Origin: Roseinatronobacter sp. S2
GTDB taxonomy: Bacteria; Pseudomonadota; Alphaproteobacteria; Rhodobacterales; Rhodobacteraceae
DNA length: 64,000 nucleotides
Reading direction: 5' to 3'
NCBI RefSeq assembly: GCF_029581395.1
Contig: NZ_CP121113.1
Location: 2,352,001-2,416,000 of the forward strand
The first letter of the stretch is position 1. The number at the start of each line of letters is the position of its first letter. Both the position numbers and the translations under genes were made by a program. The notes below the pieces were generated by a model. It did no database searches. It worked only from the letters and a program-made list of their open reading frames with translations, and had not been told where the DNA came from. Of the stretch, positions 46,202 to 54,839 are shown piece after piece.

Positions 46202-46664
46202 TATATTTAAGAAAATAATGGGCGCCCTTAACCCTGACTCCGGGGCGCCCAAACCTGCGATACCCGATGGACGCCATGCCCTTGCCGCACTTCTGGTGCG
46301 TGCGGCCCGCGCAAGCGAGGTGTATGACGACCGCCAGATCGCGCAGATCGATGCAATTCTTGCACGCCGTTTCGACCTGCCCGTGCCAGATGCAGACAAA
46401 TTACGCCTGAGCGCCGCAGACTATGAACAACGCGCCGGTGACACTGTTCACCTGACCCGCGCCATCAAGGAGATCGTGCCGCTGGATGAACGCCCAAGCC
46501 TGCTGGAAGATCTGTGGTGCGTTATTCTGGCCGATGGTGGCAGGCATGAAAATGAAGACGGGTTAATGCGGCTTGTGTCCAACCTGCTTGGGTTGGCCGA
46601 CCGCGAGTCTGCATTTGCGCGCCAAAAGGTGATGGCGCGCAATGCTGGCATTCACACCGCTTAG
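46194..46664 (+). CDS. TerB-like (tellurite-resistance-type) helical protein
   Basis: The 156-residue, all-helical protein resembles the TerB/DUF533 family: DGRHALAALLVRAARAS, then RFDLPVPDADKLRLSAADYE and a C-terminal LWCVILADGGRHENEDGLM with acidic residues that can bind metal. Stand-alone TerB-like proteins are common in alphaproteobacteria and need not confer tellurite resistance. The start is a GTG at 46194 overlapping msrB; ATG 46218 is an alternative. Its TAG stop is shared with the first bases of the 104-bp repeat. Confidence 0.8.
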   Translation: MHNIFKKIMGALNPDSGAPKPAIPDGRHALAALLVRAARASEVYDDRQIAQIDAILARRFDLPVPDADKLRLSAADYEQRAGDTVHLTRAIKEIVPLDERPSLLEDLWCVILADGGRHENEDGLMRLVSNLLGLADRESAFARQKVMARNAGIHTA

Positions 46665-46766
46665 AGCATATCACGTTCATTCGCATTCACGAGACATGCT
46701 CTAACTTATTGATCTCGCATGTTCGAGAAGCTCAAAACCGGTTCCCACTTTTGAGCAACATGCTCT
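46663..46766 (+). repeat. 104-bp AGAGCAT intergenic repeat, copy 2
   Basis: The copy starts AGAGCATATCACGTTC and ends AACATGCTCT, with perfect AGAGCAT/ATGCTCT ends and the core AAAACCGGTTCCCACTTTT. It overlaps two bases of the TerB-like stop codon on the left and two bases of the glutamate dehydrogenase stop codon on the right, thus exactly filling the convergent gap. Confidence 0.9.
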
Positions 46767-48195
46767 AAAGCCCCTTGGCGCGGTAGCTGGCCGCAACCCG
46801 TTCAATCGCCACGATAAAGGCTGCGGTGCGCAAATCCTTCACATCGGGGCGTTCGCGCCAGACCTTGGAAATCGACTGATACGCGGTGCGCATTGTGTCA
46901 TCCAGCCCCGAACGCACCAGTTGCAGTTCATCTGCGCCCTGCAAATAGCGGCGCTTGAAATCAGGCGCCAGTTCCCACCCCAGTTGCTTGTCCGACGACA
47001 GGCGTTCCAGTTCCTGAACCAGCAGCAGCGCATGCGCTTCTTCATTGCGGCGTTGCATCCGGCCAAAGCGGATATGGCTAAGGTTCTTGACCCATTCGAA
47101 ATAGGACACTGTCACACCACCGGCATTGGCATAAAGGTCCGGTATGATGACAATTTCCTTTTCGCGCAGGATTTCATCGGCCCCTGCGGTAATCGGGCCA
47201 TTTGCTGCCTCGATGATCAGCGGGGCCTGAATGCGATCTGCATTGTTGATATTGATCACCCCTTCCAGCGCGGCGGGTATCAGAATGTCACATTCCGCTT
47301 CCAGCACAGATGCGCCATCGGCAATATACTCGCCCCCGTCAAACCCCTTGACGCCGCCGGTCTGGACAATCCAGTCGCGCAGGGCATCAGGGTCCAGCCC
47401 CGACGGGTTCACAATGGCCCCGTCACGTTCGATAACCCCCGTGATCACTGAATCATCTTCTTCGCGCAGGAACTTCGCGGCGTGGTACCCCACATTGCCC
47501 AGTCCCTGCACGATGATCCGCTTGCCTGACAAACTGCCTTTCAGGCCCGTCACCTTCACATCCTCGGGGTGGCGGAAAAACTCGCGCAGCGCGTATTGCA
47601 CCCCGCGGCCCGTCGCCTCGACCCGGCCCTTGATGCCGCCTGCATTCAACGGCTTGCCGGTCACGCAGGCGCGCGCGTTGATGTCGGTGGTGTTCATGCG
47701 GGCATACTGGTCGGCAATCCATGCCATTTCACGCTCGCCCGTGCCCATATCGGGCGCGGGCACGTTTTGCGCGGGGTGAATCAGATCGCGCTTGGCCAGT
47801 TCATAGGCAAAGCGACGGGTAATCTGTTCCAGTTCGTGTTCTTCATATTTGCGCGGGTCGATGCACAACCCGCCCTTCGCCCCGCCAAAGGGTGTTTCGA
47901 CCAGCGCACATTTATACGTCATCAGCGCGGCCAGTGCTTCCACCTCGTTCTGATCGACTTCGGGCGCATAGCGGATACCGCCCTTTACAGGTTCCATATG
48001 CTCGGAATGCACAGCGCGATACCCGACAAAGGTTTCCATCTTGCCGCGCAGCCGCACCCCGAAACGCACGGTATAGGTAGAGTTGCAAATCTGGATTTTC
48101 TCAGCCAGTCCGGGCGGCAGGTCCAGATGCGCTACCGCACGACGGAACATCAAATCCACATTCTCGCGAAAGCCCGGTTCCTTGACATCCAGCAT
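46765..48195 (-). CDS. Glutamate dehydrogenase (Glu/Leu/Phe/Val family)
   Basis: The 476-residue enzyme has the catalytic lysine region KGGIRYAPEVDQNEVEALA, PFGGAKGGL, the Asp in PAPDMGTGEREM and the Rossmann motif VQGLGNVGYHAA. It interconverts glutamate and 2-oxoglutarate; NAD versus NADP preference is not certain. ATG 48195 is chosen because AAGGAG lies eight bases upstream; ATG 48201 is too close to it. It is downstream of a TetR gene on the same strand. Confidence 0.95.
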   Translation of the reverse strand: MLDVKEPGFRENVDLMFRRAVAHLDLPPGLAEKIQICNSTYTVRFGVRLRGKMETFVGYRAVHSEHMEPVKGGIRYAPEVDQNEVEALAALMTYKCALVETPFGGAKGGLCIDPRKYEEHELEQITRRFAYELAKRDLIHPAQNVPAPDMGTGEREMAWIADQYARMNTTDINARACVTGKPLNAGGIKGRVEATGRGVQYALREFFRHPEDVKVTGLKGSLSGKRIIVQGLGNVGYHAAKFLREEDDSVITGVIERDGAIVNPSGLDPDALRDWIVQTGGVKGFDGGEYIADGASVLEAECDILIPAALEGVININNADRIQAPLIIEAANGPITAGADEILREKEIVIIPDLYANAGGVTVSYFEWVKNLSHIRFGRMQRRNEEAHALLLVQELERLSSDKQLGWELAPDFKRRYLQGADELQLVRSGLDDTMRTAYQSISKVWRERPDVKDLRTAAFIVAIERVAASYRAKGL

Positions 48196-48333
48196 GGTCA
48201 TCTCTCCTTGATCTGCGCAGAATGACTGCGCCGGTTCGTGGTTTGCCAAGGATAACAGGTTAAAATGTTTAAGGAATACGAAACGCCGGAAAAATGCGGA
48301 AAAAACAGGCATTCTGGAAATGCAATTCCGCAG

Positions 48334-48921
48334 TCAGACACCCACAGATTTGCGCACCATGTCCCAGTATATGTCTTCGACACGCGCCAGGCTTAGCCTG
48401 CCCCCTTCGCGATACCATGTGTTCACCCCCGTCAGCATTGCGATCACCGCGAAGGTGGCCAGCTTGGTATCGGGCAATTCAAACACACCAGCCTCGCGCC
48501 CGCGTTCCAGCACATCATGAAGGCGCGCTTCATAGCTGCGCCGCATTGCCTCGATCCGGGAAAAATTGTCACCCTCAAGGTTGCGCAATTCCATATAGGC
48601 AATAAAAACCGCATCGCTTCGTGCGTTGTGAAACCGGATATGGAAACGCGTGAACTGCTCCAGCGCGGCCAGCGGGTCGGCGCATTCGGACAGGGCCGCA
48701 TGCGAGGCCAGCAGTTCCGCCAGATGGTCATGCATCATATCATACAGCAGGCTTTGCTTGTCGGGCGTATACAGATACAGCGCGCCCGCCTGCACGCCCA
48801 CTTCGGCTGCGATCTGGCGCATCGACACCGCTGCATACCCGTGGCGCGCAAACAGACGCTGCGCCGCAGAACGAATGCGCGGTCCGGTCACTTCGGCAGA
48901 GGAGTTCTTTTTGCGGGCCAT
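48334..48921 (-). CDS. TetR-family transcriptional regulator
   Basis: The 195-residue protein has an N-terminal TetR helix-turn-helix (GYAAVSMRQIAAEVGVQAGA-LYLYTPDKQSLL) and a helical ligand-binding domain. The ATG at 48921 gives the typical basic start MARKK. It lies about 140 bp upstream of glutamate dehydrogenase on the same strand and is divergent from a small lipoprotein gene; its target is unknown. Confidence 0.92.
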   Translation of the reverse strand: MARKKNSSAEVTGPRIRSAAQRLFARHGYAAVSMRQIAAEVGVQAGALYLYTPDKQSLLYDMMHDHLAELLASHAALSECADPLAALEQFTRFHIRFHNARSDAVFIAYMELRNLEGDNFSRIEAMRRSYEARLHDVLERGREAGVFELPDTKLATFAVIAMLTGVNTWYREGGRLSLARVEDIYWDMVRKSVGV

Positions 48922-49066
48922 CGCCTGCTTTTTGGCCCCAAATCCCGCCAAAGTGCAAGCGCAACAATTCCCCCACCCGACGAAGCCCCTGTCTGGCCCC
49001 GCAGCAAGCCCTTGCACCCACGCCAGAACTGGCGCATTCTACGATGGGGAATTTACTGGGCAAATT

Positions 49067-49381
49067 ATGGTTATTTCGTTGCTTCAGCGCAAATGCGGAA
49101 ACGGTATTATGCTGGCCATCACAACGGCGCTGCTTGCCTGCACTGCGGGGCCGGATATGCCCCCGCGCAACGCTGCCACGAATGCCGCTGCCCCCTCGCT
49201 TTTGCCCATATCGCATGTTTTGCGCCAGACTGTTGACGGGCCGAATACGGCGCTTCTGACCGACACATCCGCAGATGCGCGCGCTGATGCGCTGCGTGCG
49301 CGCGCGGCACGCCTGCGCGGGCCGGTCATTTCCGGAACAGACAGCGACAGCATGCGCGCATCCGGTGCCGCGCTGCGGTGA
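49067..49381 (+). CDS. Small predicted lipoprotein
   Basis: The product of 104 residues has a lipoprotein-type signal: basic residues (QRKCGNG), hydrophobic MLAITTALLA and a lipobox ending LLAC at about residue 25. The mature part is Ala/Arg-rich with ARADALRARAARLRGPVI, a pattern I associate with small Rhodobacterales lipoproteins of unknown function. ATG 49109 is an alternative start that would leave a signal without basic residues. Confidence 0.65.
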   Translation: MVISLLQRKCGNGIMLAITTALLACTAGPDMPPRNAATNAAAPSLLPISHVLRQTVDGPNTALLTDTSADARADALRARAARLRGPVISGTDSDSMRASGAALR

Positions 49382-49438
49382 TATGATTGGGCCATTGCCC
49401 GCCACGCACGGTCCCTATGCGGTTGAAATAGGTGATGC

Positions 49439-49660
49439 TGGCCTGAAGATGACGTTTGCGCTTGGAGATAGCCCGCGCCATCGGTGGGCCGGGGTCTGCC
49501 GATCGACGTTATAGGAATGCAGTTTATGCAGGCTTCATACTCCCAAAATCACAAGCTTGGACTGCCATCAGCCAAATCGGCAGGCCGCGGGACGGCCAGA
49601 CCTATGGCGTGGGCCACCTTCGGCCTTTGCTCCGCGCCTTGGGGCATCCCCTTCAGGCGA
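49439..49660 (-). repeat. MITE-like intergenic repeat, copy E (inverted)
   Basis: The ends are TGGCCTGAAG (49439-49448) and CTTCAGGCGA (49651-49660), inverted repeats with one mismatch. The inner inverted repeat (GCGCCATCGGTGGG near 49476) and the TATGCAGGCTTCATA palindrome relic are present. It lies in the 393-bp gap between the convergent lipoprotein and permease genes; nothing else is seen in that gap. Confidence 0.85.
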
Positions 49661-49774
49661 CAAATAACCAGCCTTAGGATTCCCCTTGATGTGTCGCCCT
49701 TACAGCCCGCGCATACAGAAAAAGGGGACGCGAACGCCCCCTTCATCAATTTCCAGTATCAGATGCGCCCGCGC

Positions 49775-50626
49775 TTATTGCGGGGACAGACCGCGCATCC
49801 GCTCGCCCCGGCGGCGCAGCAATTCCACCACCGTCAGCAGGGCAATCGACACCATGACCAGAATGGTCGCCACTGCCAGAATTGTCGGGCTGATATCTTC
49901 GCGAATGCCGGACCACATTTCGCGCGGGATGGTGCGTTGCTCAACACCGGCCACAAACAGCACCACGACGATTTCATCAAACGAGGTGATGAACGCAAAC
50001 AACGCGCCTGAAATCACACCGGGCAGGATAAGCGGCATCGTAATCTTGAAAAACGTCCGTGTGGGTGACGCCCCAAGATTTGCCGCAGCGCGTGTCAGCG
50101 AATGGTCAAAGCCCACCAATGTGGCAGTCACGGTGATCACCACAAAAGGCGTGCCAAGGGCCGCATGCGCCAGCACAACCCCCAGATAGGTTTGCGCGAG
50201 ATTTATGCTGGAGAAGAAAAAGAACATTCCCGCAGCCGAAATGATCAGCGGCACAATCATCGGCGAAATCAGAATGCCCATGATCAGCCCTTTTGCGGGC
50301 ATTTCAGACCGCGACAGCCCAAGGGCCGCCAACGTGCCCAGAAAGGTCGACACCAGCATCGCCGCGATCCCGATCCCGAAGGAGTTGCGAATTGACCGCT
50401 TCCAGCTGTCAGACGCCAAGAAGTCCTGATACCAGCGCAGACTGTATCCATCGGGGTTCAATGTCAGCATTTCGCGCGTGAACGTGAAATAGGGCAGCGC
50501 ATTGAAACTTAGCGGGATCATGATCAGGATCGGCGCCAGCAGAAAGAAGAAAATGGCAAAGCAGATCACCCGAAAGGCATAATGCCAGATCTTATCCTTG
50601 GCGGTGTAATAGGCGGGAAGTGCCAT
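49775..50626 (-). CDS. ABC transporter permease, PotC-like (spermidine/putrescine type)
   Basis: The 283-residue membrane protein has six membrane segments and the permease EAA loop (LTRAAANLGASPTRTFFKIT). It matches the PotC half of polyamine-type importers. AAAGGGG lies before the ATG, inside the 12-base gap after the PotB-like gene. It ends the four-gene transporter block. Confidence 0.93.
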   Translation of the reverse strand: MALPAYYTAKDKIWHYAFRVICFAIFFFLLAPILIMIPLSFNALPYFTFTREMLTLNPDGYSLRWYQDFLASDSWKRSIRNSFGIGIAAMLVSTFLGTLAALGLSRSEMPAKGLIMGILISPMIVPLIISAAGMFFFFSSINLAQTYLGVVLAHAALGTPFVVITVTATLVGFDHSLTRAAANLGASPTRTFFKITMPLILPGVISGALFAFITSFDEIVVVLFVAGVEQRTIPREMWSGIREDISPTILAVATILVMVSIALLTVVELLRRRGERMRGLSPQ

Positions 50627-50638
50627 CTCTATGCCCCT

Positions 50639-51928
50639 TTACCCAAATTTCAGGCTGTCAGCGCCGACAAGCCGGTTATACAGCCAATACAGCACCAGAA
50701 CGCCCACCAGCAGCATTGTTCCAAGCGCGGCCGCCAGGCCCCAGTTCAGGGATTGCTGGATATGGCGTGCAATTTCATTGGAAATCATCCGCCCTGACTG
50801 GCCGCCCACAAGCGCGGGCGTGATGTAATACCCGATAGAGATGATGAACACCAACACCCCCCCGGCCCCGATACCGGGCAATGTTTGCGGGAAATACACG
50901 CGGCGGAAGGCCGTCCATGGCGTGGCCCCAAGGCTTTTGGCGGCACGGGTGTAACTGACAGGTATGGTGCGCATCACGGAATATAGCGGCAACACCATAA
51001 ACGGCAGCAAAATATGCGTCATCGCTATGATTGTGCCGGTCTGGTTATAGATCATACTTATTCGGTTACCGTCCGATATTAACCCTATATTGACCAGTAA
51101 TTCGTTTATGACGCCTTGTTGTTGCAACAGCACAATCCACGCCGATGTTCGCACCAGAAGCGATGTCCAGAAGGGCAACAGCACCGCGATCATCAGCAAA
51201 TTGGCGTAGCGCATCGGCATATTCGCAAGGAAATAGGCAATCGGGAAACCAAGCGCGAACGTCATGAAGGTAATGGCAAGGCTCAGCGCGAGCGTTCGCC
51301 CGAACAGCGAGACGTAGATCTGCCGGTTCTCTGGCCGTTTGACGATATTTCCTGCCTCGTCATATTCGCGGTCGGTTGCCGCAATATAATAGGACAGCGT
51401 CAGCGGGCGCCCTTCGCGCTTGATGATGCGCCACAATTCCGGCTGCCCCCACAAACGATGCGCGTCCATGAACGCGTCGGAATAAGGGGCATCAAAATTC
51501 TGCACTGCACGCGATGTGCGCGAAATCGCACTGCGCGCGGCACTAAGTTCGTAGTTCAGTCGAATTCCAAGCGGACCGATCGTCTGCTCGCGGCGCGGGC
51601 GATCAAGGTCCTCTATCATATCGGCATGAAGGGCTGCGAAAACAGCCTCATTCGGCACGCCCTGGCCGTCCCAGGTATCGAGCGCCTGAAGCGTGCGGGG
51701 CAATGCATTTACGATCTGCGGGTTGTCGACGGACCGCCACATCATCTGCGCAATGGGAAAGGCAAAGAAGATCAGGATAAACGCAAGCAGCGGTCCCACC
51801 AGTGCCAACGCGGTCAGCTTGCGGCGGCGGTTCGCGCGCTCCAGCGCCTTGCGCAATGGCGTGCCATCTGCGGTGAACAGTTTTTCACGTTTGGGGGGCG
51901 CAGCTTGGGTCGCATCGGCCTGAGACAT
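50639..51928 (-). CDS. ABC transporter permease, PotB-like, with large periplasmic insert
   Basis: The 429-residue permease has a basic cytoplasmic start, membrane segment 1 at about residues 38-58, then some 140 residues of soluble sequence (about 60-200) before segment 2, and an EAA loop YTRAAKSLGATPWTAFRRVY. Typical PotB proteins are about 285 residues, so the insert is extra and would face the periplasm, perhaps touching the binding protein. ATG 51928 follows AAGGAATTTACCT. Confidence 0.92.
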   Translation of the reverse strand: MSQADATQAAPPKREKLFTADGTPLRKALERANRRRKLTALALVGPLLAFILIFFAFPIAQMMWRSVDNPQIVNALPRTLQALDTWDGQGVPNEAVFAALHADMIEDLDRPRREQTIGPLGIRLNYELSAARSAISRTSRAVQNFDAPYSDAFMDAHRLWGQPELWRIIKREGRPLTLSYYIAATDREYDEAGNIVKRPENRQIYVSLFGRTLALSLAITFMTFALGFPIAYFLANMPMRYANLLMIAVLLPFWTSLLVRTSAWIVLLQQQGVINELLVNIGLISDGNRISMIYNQTGTIIAMTHILLPFMVLPLYSVMRTIPVSYTRAAKSLGATPWTAFRRVYFPQTLPGIGAGGVLVFIISIGYYITPALVGGQSGRMISNEIARHIQQSLNWGLAAALGTMLLVGVLVLYWLYNRLVGADSLKFG

Positions 51929-51978
51929 AGGTAAATTCCTTGCAGCATAGGCAGGACGCCGGTCAGACAATCAGAGTA

Positions 51979-52004
51979 TCGGGCGCGCGATTGCGCGCGC
52001 CCGA
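51979..52004 (-). terminator. Intercistronic hairpin after the binding-protein gene
   Basis: TCGGGCGCGC (51979-51988) pairs perfectly over 10 bases with GCGCGCCCGA (51995-52004). It lies between the binding-protein stop and the PotB-like start, where such hairpins stabilise the binding-protein mRNA or partly terminate transcription. There is no T-run. Confidence 0.6.
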
Positions 52005-52023
52005 AATCGTCAGGGACGCAGGA

Positions 52024-53127
52024 TTATTGCAGCATCCAGTTTGCAAACCGCTCGCGCAGCTCGTCGCCGTAATCGACCCAGAAGTCGTTATCCAGAATGA
52101 TTGGGGCGAAATAGTTTTCAGGGGCAGTTGGCATGTGTTGATTCATGTCAATTCCCAGATCGGCGTGATCACCAACAAGAGCGGCTGATGATGCGCGTGC
52201 TGGACCATATGGAATGTATTTGGCCTGGTCAGCTAACCGCTGGGTATCCGTCGCAAAATACAGGTAGTCCATCACGACATCAAGGTTCGGGCCATCTGCG
52301 GGCACAACCCAACCATCCCATTCGACAATTTGACCATCATAGACGATCCTGGCATCCATGCCTTCTACTTCGATCGCCTCAAACATACGACCGTTATAGC
52401 CGGTGGCAAAGGCCACTTCGCCATCTGCCAGAAGCTGTGGTGCCTGCGCACCTTCTGTCCAGAAGATGATGTGGTCCTTGATCGTATCCAGTTTCGCAAA
52501 GGCACGGTCCACACCTTCAGGGGTGCTGAGCACATCATAGATATCATCGGGGTCTACCCCATCGGCGTAAAGCGCCCATTCCAGATTTGTGCCTGGCCGG
52601 TCTTGCAGCGCGCGCCGACCGGGGAAGTTCTCCACATCGAACAGATCCATAATCGTTTCTGGCTGCGCGTCGTCAGGAAAAGCACCCGGGCGGACAGTCA
52701 AAATGGTCGAATACACAATTTGCGGAATGAAACATTCCCCAAGGCTGCCGGGCAGGAAATCCTCGCTAGCAGGTGTCCCATCGGGGGCTGCGGCCAGCAT
52801 TTCATCATGATCGATCTGCATGATGATGCCTTCGTCACAGGCAAGCTGTGCATCCGATGGCAGCATGTCGACCAGATCCCACGTCACGTTCCCTGCCTGG
52901 GACTGGGCGCGCAGACCGGCCAGCGCATTGGCCGACCCGTCGTCATTGTTGATGGTTACATGCGGGTTCGCTTCCATGAACGGCTCATGATAGGCGCGTT
53001 GCTGGCTGGTGGTGTAGGCACCGCCCCATGATACGATGGTCAGCGAAACCGGGTCTTGCGCGGCTGCGCTGAGTGCCAGAACACTGACAGCGGCACTTAG
53101 ACCAAACAGTTTTGTAGTCGATGACAT
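52024..53127 (-). CDS. ABC transporter substrate-binding protein, PotD/spermidine-putrescine type
   Basis: The 367-residue protein has a signal peptide ending SAAAQ without lipobox cysteine, then a type II periplasmic-binding fold beginning LTIVSWGGAYTTSQQRAY, which is typical of the extracellular solute-binding family 1/PotD group. The ligand may be a polyamine or a small amine or organic compound; the key binding aspartates cannot be aligned by eye. GGAGG lies eight bases before the ATG. Confidence 0.92.
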   Translation of the reverse strand: MSSTTKLFGLSAAVSVLALSAAAQDPVSLTIVSWGGAYTTSQQRAYHEPFMEANPHVTINNDDGSANALAGLRAQSQAGNVTWDLVDMLPSDAQLACDEGIIMQIDHDEMLAAAPDGTPASEDFLPGSLGECFIPQIVYSTILTVRPGAFPDDAQPETIMDLFDVENFPGRRALQDRPGTNLEWALYADGVDPDDIYDVLSTPEGVDRAFAKLDTIKDHIIFWTEGAQAPQLLADGEVAFATGYNGRMFEAIEVEGMDARIVYDGQIVEWDGWVVPADGPNLDVVMDYLYFATDTQRLADQAKYIPYGPARASSAALVGDHADLGIDMNQHMPTAPENYFAPIILDNDFWVDYGDELRERFANWMLQ

Positions 53128-53152
53128 AGATAACCTCCTAGGTTAGTTAATC

Positions 53153-53173
53153 GCGCCAGAGTTGATCTGGCGC
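53153..53173 (-). terminator. Intercistronic hairpin between ATPase and binding-protein genes
   Basis: GCGCCAGA (53153-53160) pairs with TCTGGCGC (53166-53173) around a five-base loop. It sits in the 99-bp gap upstream of the binding-protein gene and could end or process the ATPase message. Confidence 0.45.
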
Positions 53174-53226
53174 TTTGCAAGCTGTCCCGTCCCCGGTCCA
53201 TGCAATTCTTGGCCGCGCGCCCCGCC

Positions 53227-54330
53227 CTAGGCGTGGTCGAGCGCGCGACAATCTGTCGGCATCCAGCCGATTTCTATCATGTCACCCGGCTTGTGGCGCA
53301 CCTGATCCGGCGCGTTGCGGGTTTTCATGATGAAATTCTCATTTCCGGCCACTTTCAGGCGCGTGCGGAACACATCGCCCATATAGATGAACTCCATCAC
53401 CTCGGCCTTGATTGTGTGGGCATCGTCATCCAGCCTGCTTTTGTTGGCCTCGACCCGTTCGGGACGAATGGAAACAGTTGTGCGTTCCCCAACTTTTTGC
53501 ACATTGACTGGCTTGGCATCGATCACTTCGCCACCGTCAAGTTCAACAATACAGGTTTCGCCCTTAATCTCTTTGACAACGCCGTCCAACGTATTGTTTT
53601 CACCGATGAACTGCGCAACGAAGCTGTTGCACGGAGCTTCATAAAGCACATCAGGCGGGTCAAGCTGCTGGATACGCCCGTCATCAAACACGGCGACATT
53701 GTCGGACATTGTCAACGCTTCGGTCTGGTCATGCGTGACATAGACTGTCGTAATGCCCAGATCATGCGCCAGGCGGGTGATTTCAAACTGCATATGTTCG
53801 CGCAACTGTTTGTCCAGCGCGCCCAGCGGTTCGTCCATCAACACCAGTTCGGGTTCAAACACCAGTGCGCGGGCAAGTGCAATACGCTGTTGCTGGCCGC
53901 CAGAAAGCTGGGCTGGCCTGCGGTTGGCAAATGCCCCCATCTGCACCATGTCCAGCGCGCGCATAATTTTCTTTTCCCGGTCAGATTTGCCAAGCCCCCG
54001 CACTTCAAGCGGAAAGGACAGGTTTTCCCCGACGGTCATGTGCGGAAACAAGGCGTAGTTCTGAAACACCATCCCGATGCCGCGTTTATGCGGGGGCACC
54101 GAATTGATCGGCCGCCCGTCCAGCAGGATTTCGCCATGTGTTGCAGTTTCGAACCCTGCCAGCATCATAAGGCAGGTTGTTTTGCCCGACCCGGACGGGC
54201 CGAGCATGGTTAAAAACTCTCCCCTGGCGACCGAAAGGTTCAGGTCTTTGACCACCAGTGTTTCGCCATCATAGCTTTTCTGGACGCCATCAAATACGAC
54301 AAATCCGTCGCGCTTTTCAGGTGCGCTCAC
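53227..54330 (-). CDS. ABC transporter ATP-binding protein, PotA-like
   Basis: The 367-residue ATPase has Walker A GPSGSGKTT, the Q-loop FQNYALFPHMTV, signature LSGGQQQRIALARAL, Walker B LVLMDEPLGALD and switch TVYVTHDQTEAL, followed by a C-terminal TOBE domain (from about 260). It powers the adjacent permeases. The start is a GTG at 54330, fixed by GGGGAG six bases upstream. It is the first gene of the transporter block. Confidence 0.95.
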   Translation of the reverse strand: MSAPEKRDGFVVFDGVQKSYDGETLVVKDLNLSVARGEFLTMLGPSGSGKTTCLMMLAGFETATHGEILLDGRPINSVPPHKRGIGMVFQNYALFPHMTVGENLSFPLEVRGLGKSDREKKIMRALDMVQMGAFANRRPAQLSGGQQQRIALARALVFEPELVLMDEPLGALDKQLREHMQFEITRLAHDLGITTVYVTHDQTEALTMSDNVAVFDDGRIQQLDPPDVLYEAPCNSFVAQFIGENNTLDGVVKEIKGETCIVELDGGEVIDAKPVNVQKVGERTTVSIRPERVEANKSRLDDDAHTIKAEVMEFIYMGDVFRTRLKVAGNENFIMKTRNAPDQVRHKPGDMIEIGWMPTDCRALDHA

Positions 54331-54590
54331 GCTGATCTCCCCGTGTGTCGGCGGTATTCCGCTCTTTTCATGACACCAGTAAAACCAACGGCACCCCACA
54401 TTGCAACCAGTAACTAAGAATATACCGGAATATCATTTAATTCAGTAGTATTTCCGGTAAAGTTGCTCAAAAACAGTCACAAAGGCTGCAAAAAGCATAG
54501 CTGTTCGACAATTCAACTGCGGGCCTGGCGCGCGCATATACGGTTCATGGACCGGTGCCGGTCTGGAAAAACACCAAAAGTTTGGAAAAA
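54331..54590. other. 260-bp AT-rich stretch without evident gene
   Basis: Between the transporter operon and tRNA-Leu the DNA is AT-rich near 54415-54470 and probably holds the promoter of the transporter operon on the minus strand. I see no open frame with a credible start. Confidence 0.5.
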
Positions 54591-54677
54591 TGGTGCGGTC
54601 GAGAAGACTCGAACTTCCACGGGAGTTACCCCACAGCGACCTCAACGCTGCGCGTCTACCAATTCCGCCACGACCGC
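54591..54677 (-). tRNA. tRNA-Leu (anticodon GAG)
   Basis: The minus strand folds as a class II tRNA: acceptor GCGGTCG pairs with CGACCGC, a long variable arm follows the anticodon stem CAGCG/CGCTG with loop TTGAGGT (GAG), and the T-loop GTTCGAGTC is present. The CCA end is encoded. Confidence 0.95.
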
Positions 54678-54779
54678 ACATGACTTGGTTGCGGCGTCAT
54701 ACTCGGTCACTTGGCGCTTGTGAAGGGGAAAAACGCGCGGATTTCGCGAAAGCAACATCATCGTCACGCCCGCCCGCAG

Positions 54780-54813
54780 GTTAAGGGCGCGCAAGTGACT
54801 GCGCGCCCTTAAC
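54780..54813 (-). terminator. Strong hairpin downstream of peptidoglycan-binding protein gene
   Basis: GTTAAGGGCGCGCA (54780-54793) pairs perfectly over 14 bases with TGCGCGCCCTTAAC (54800-54813) around a six-base loop, 26 bases beyond the stop. There is no long T-run. Confidence 0.65.
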
Positions 54814-54839
54814 ATGTTGGCAATTCACGACGTGCAAGA

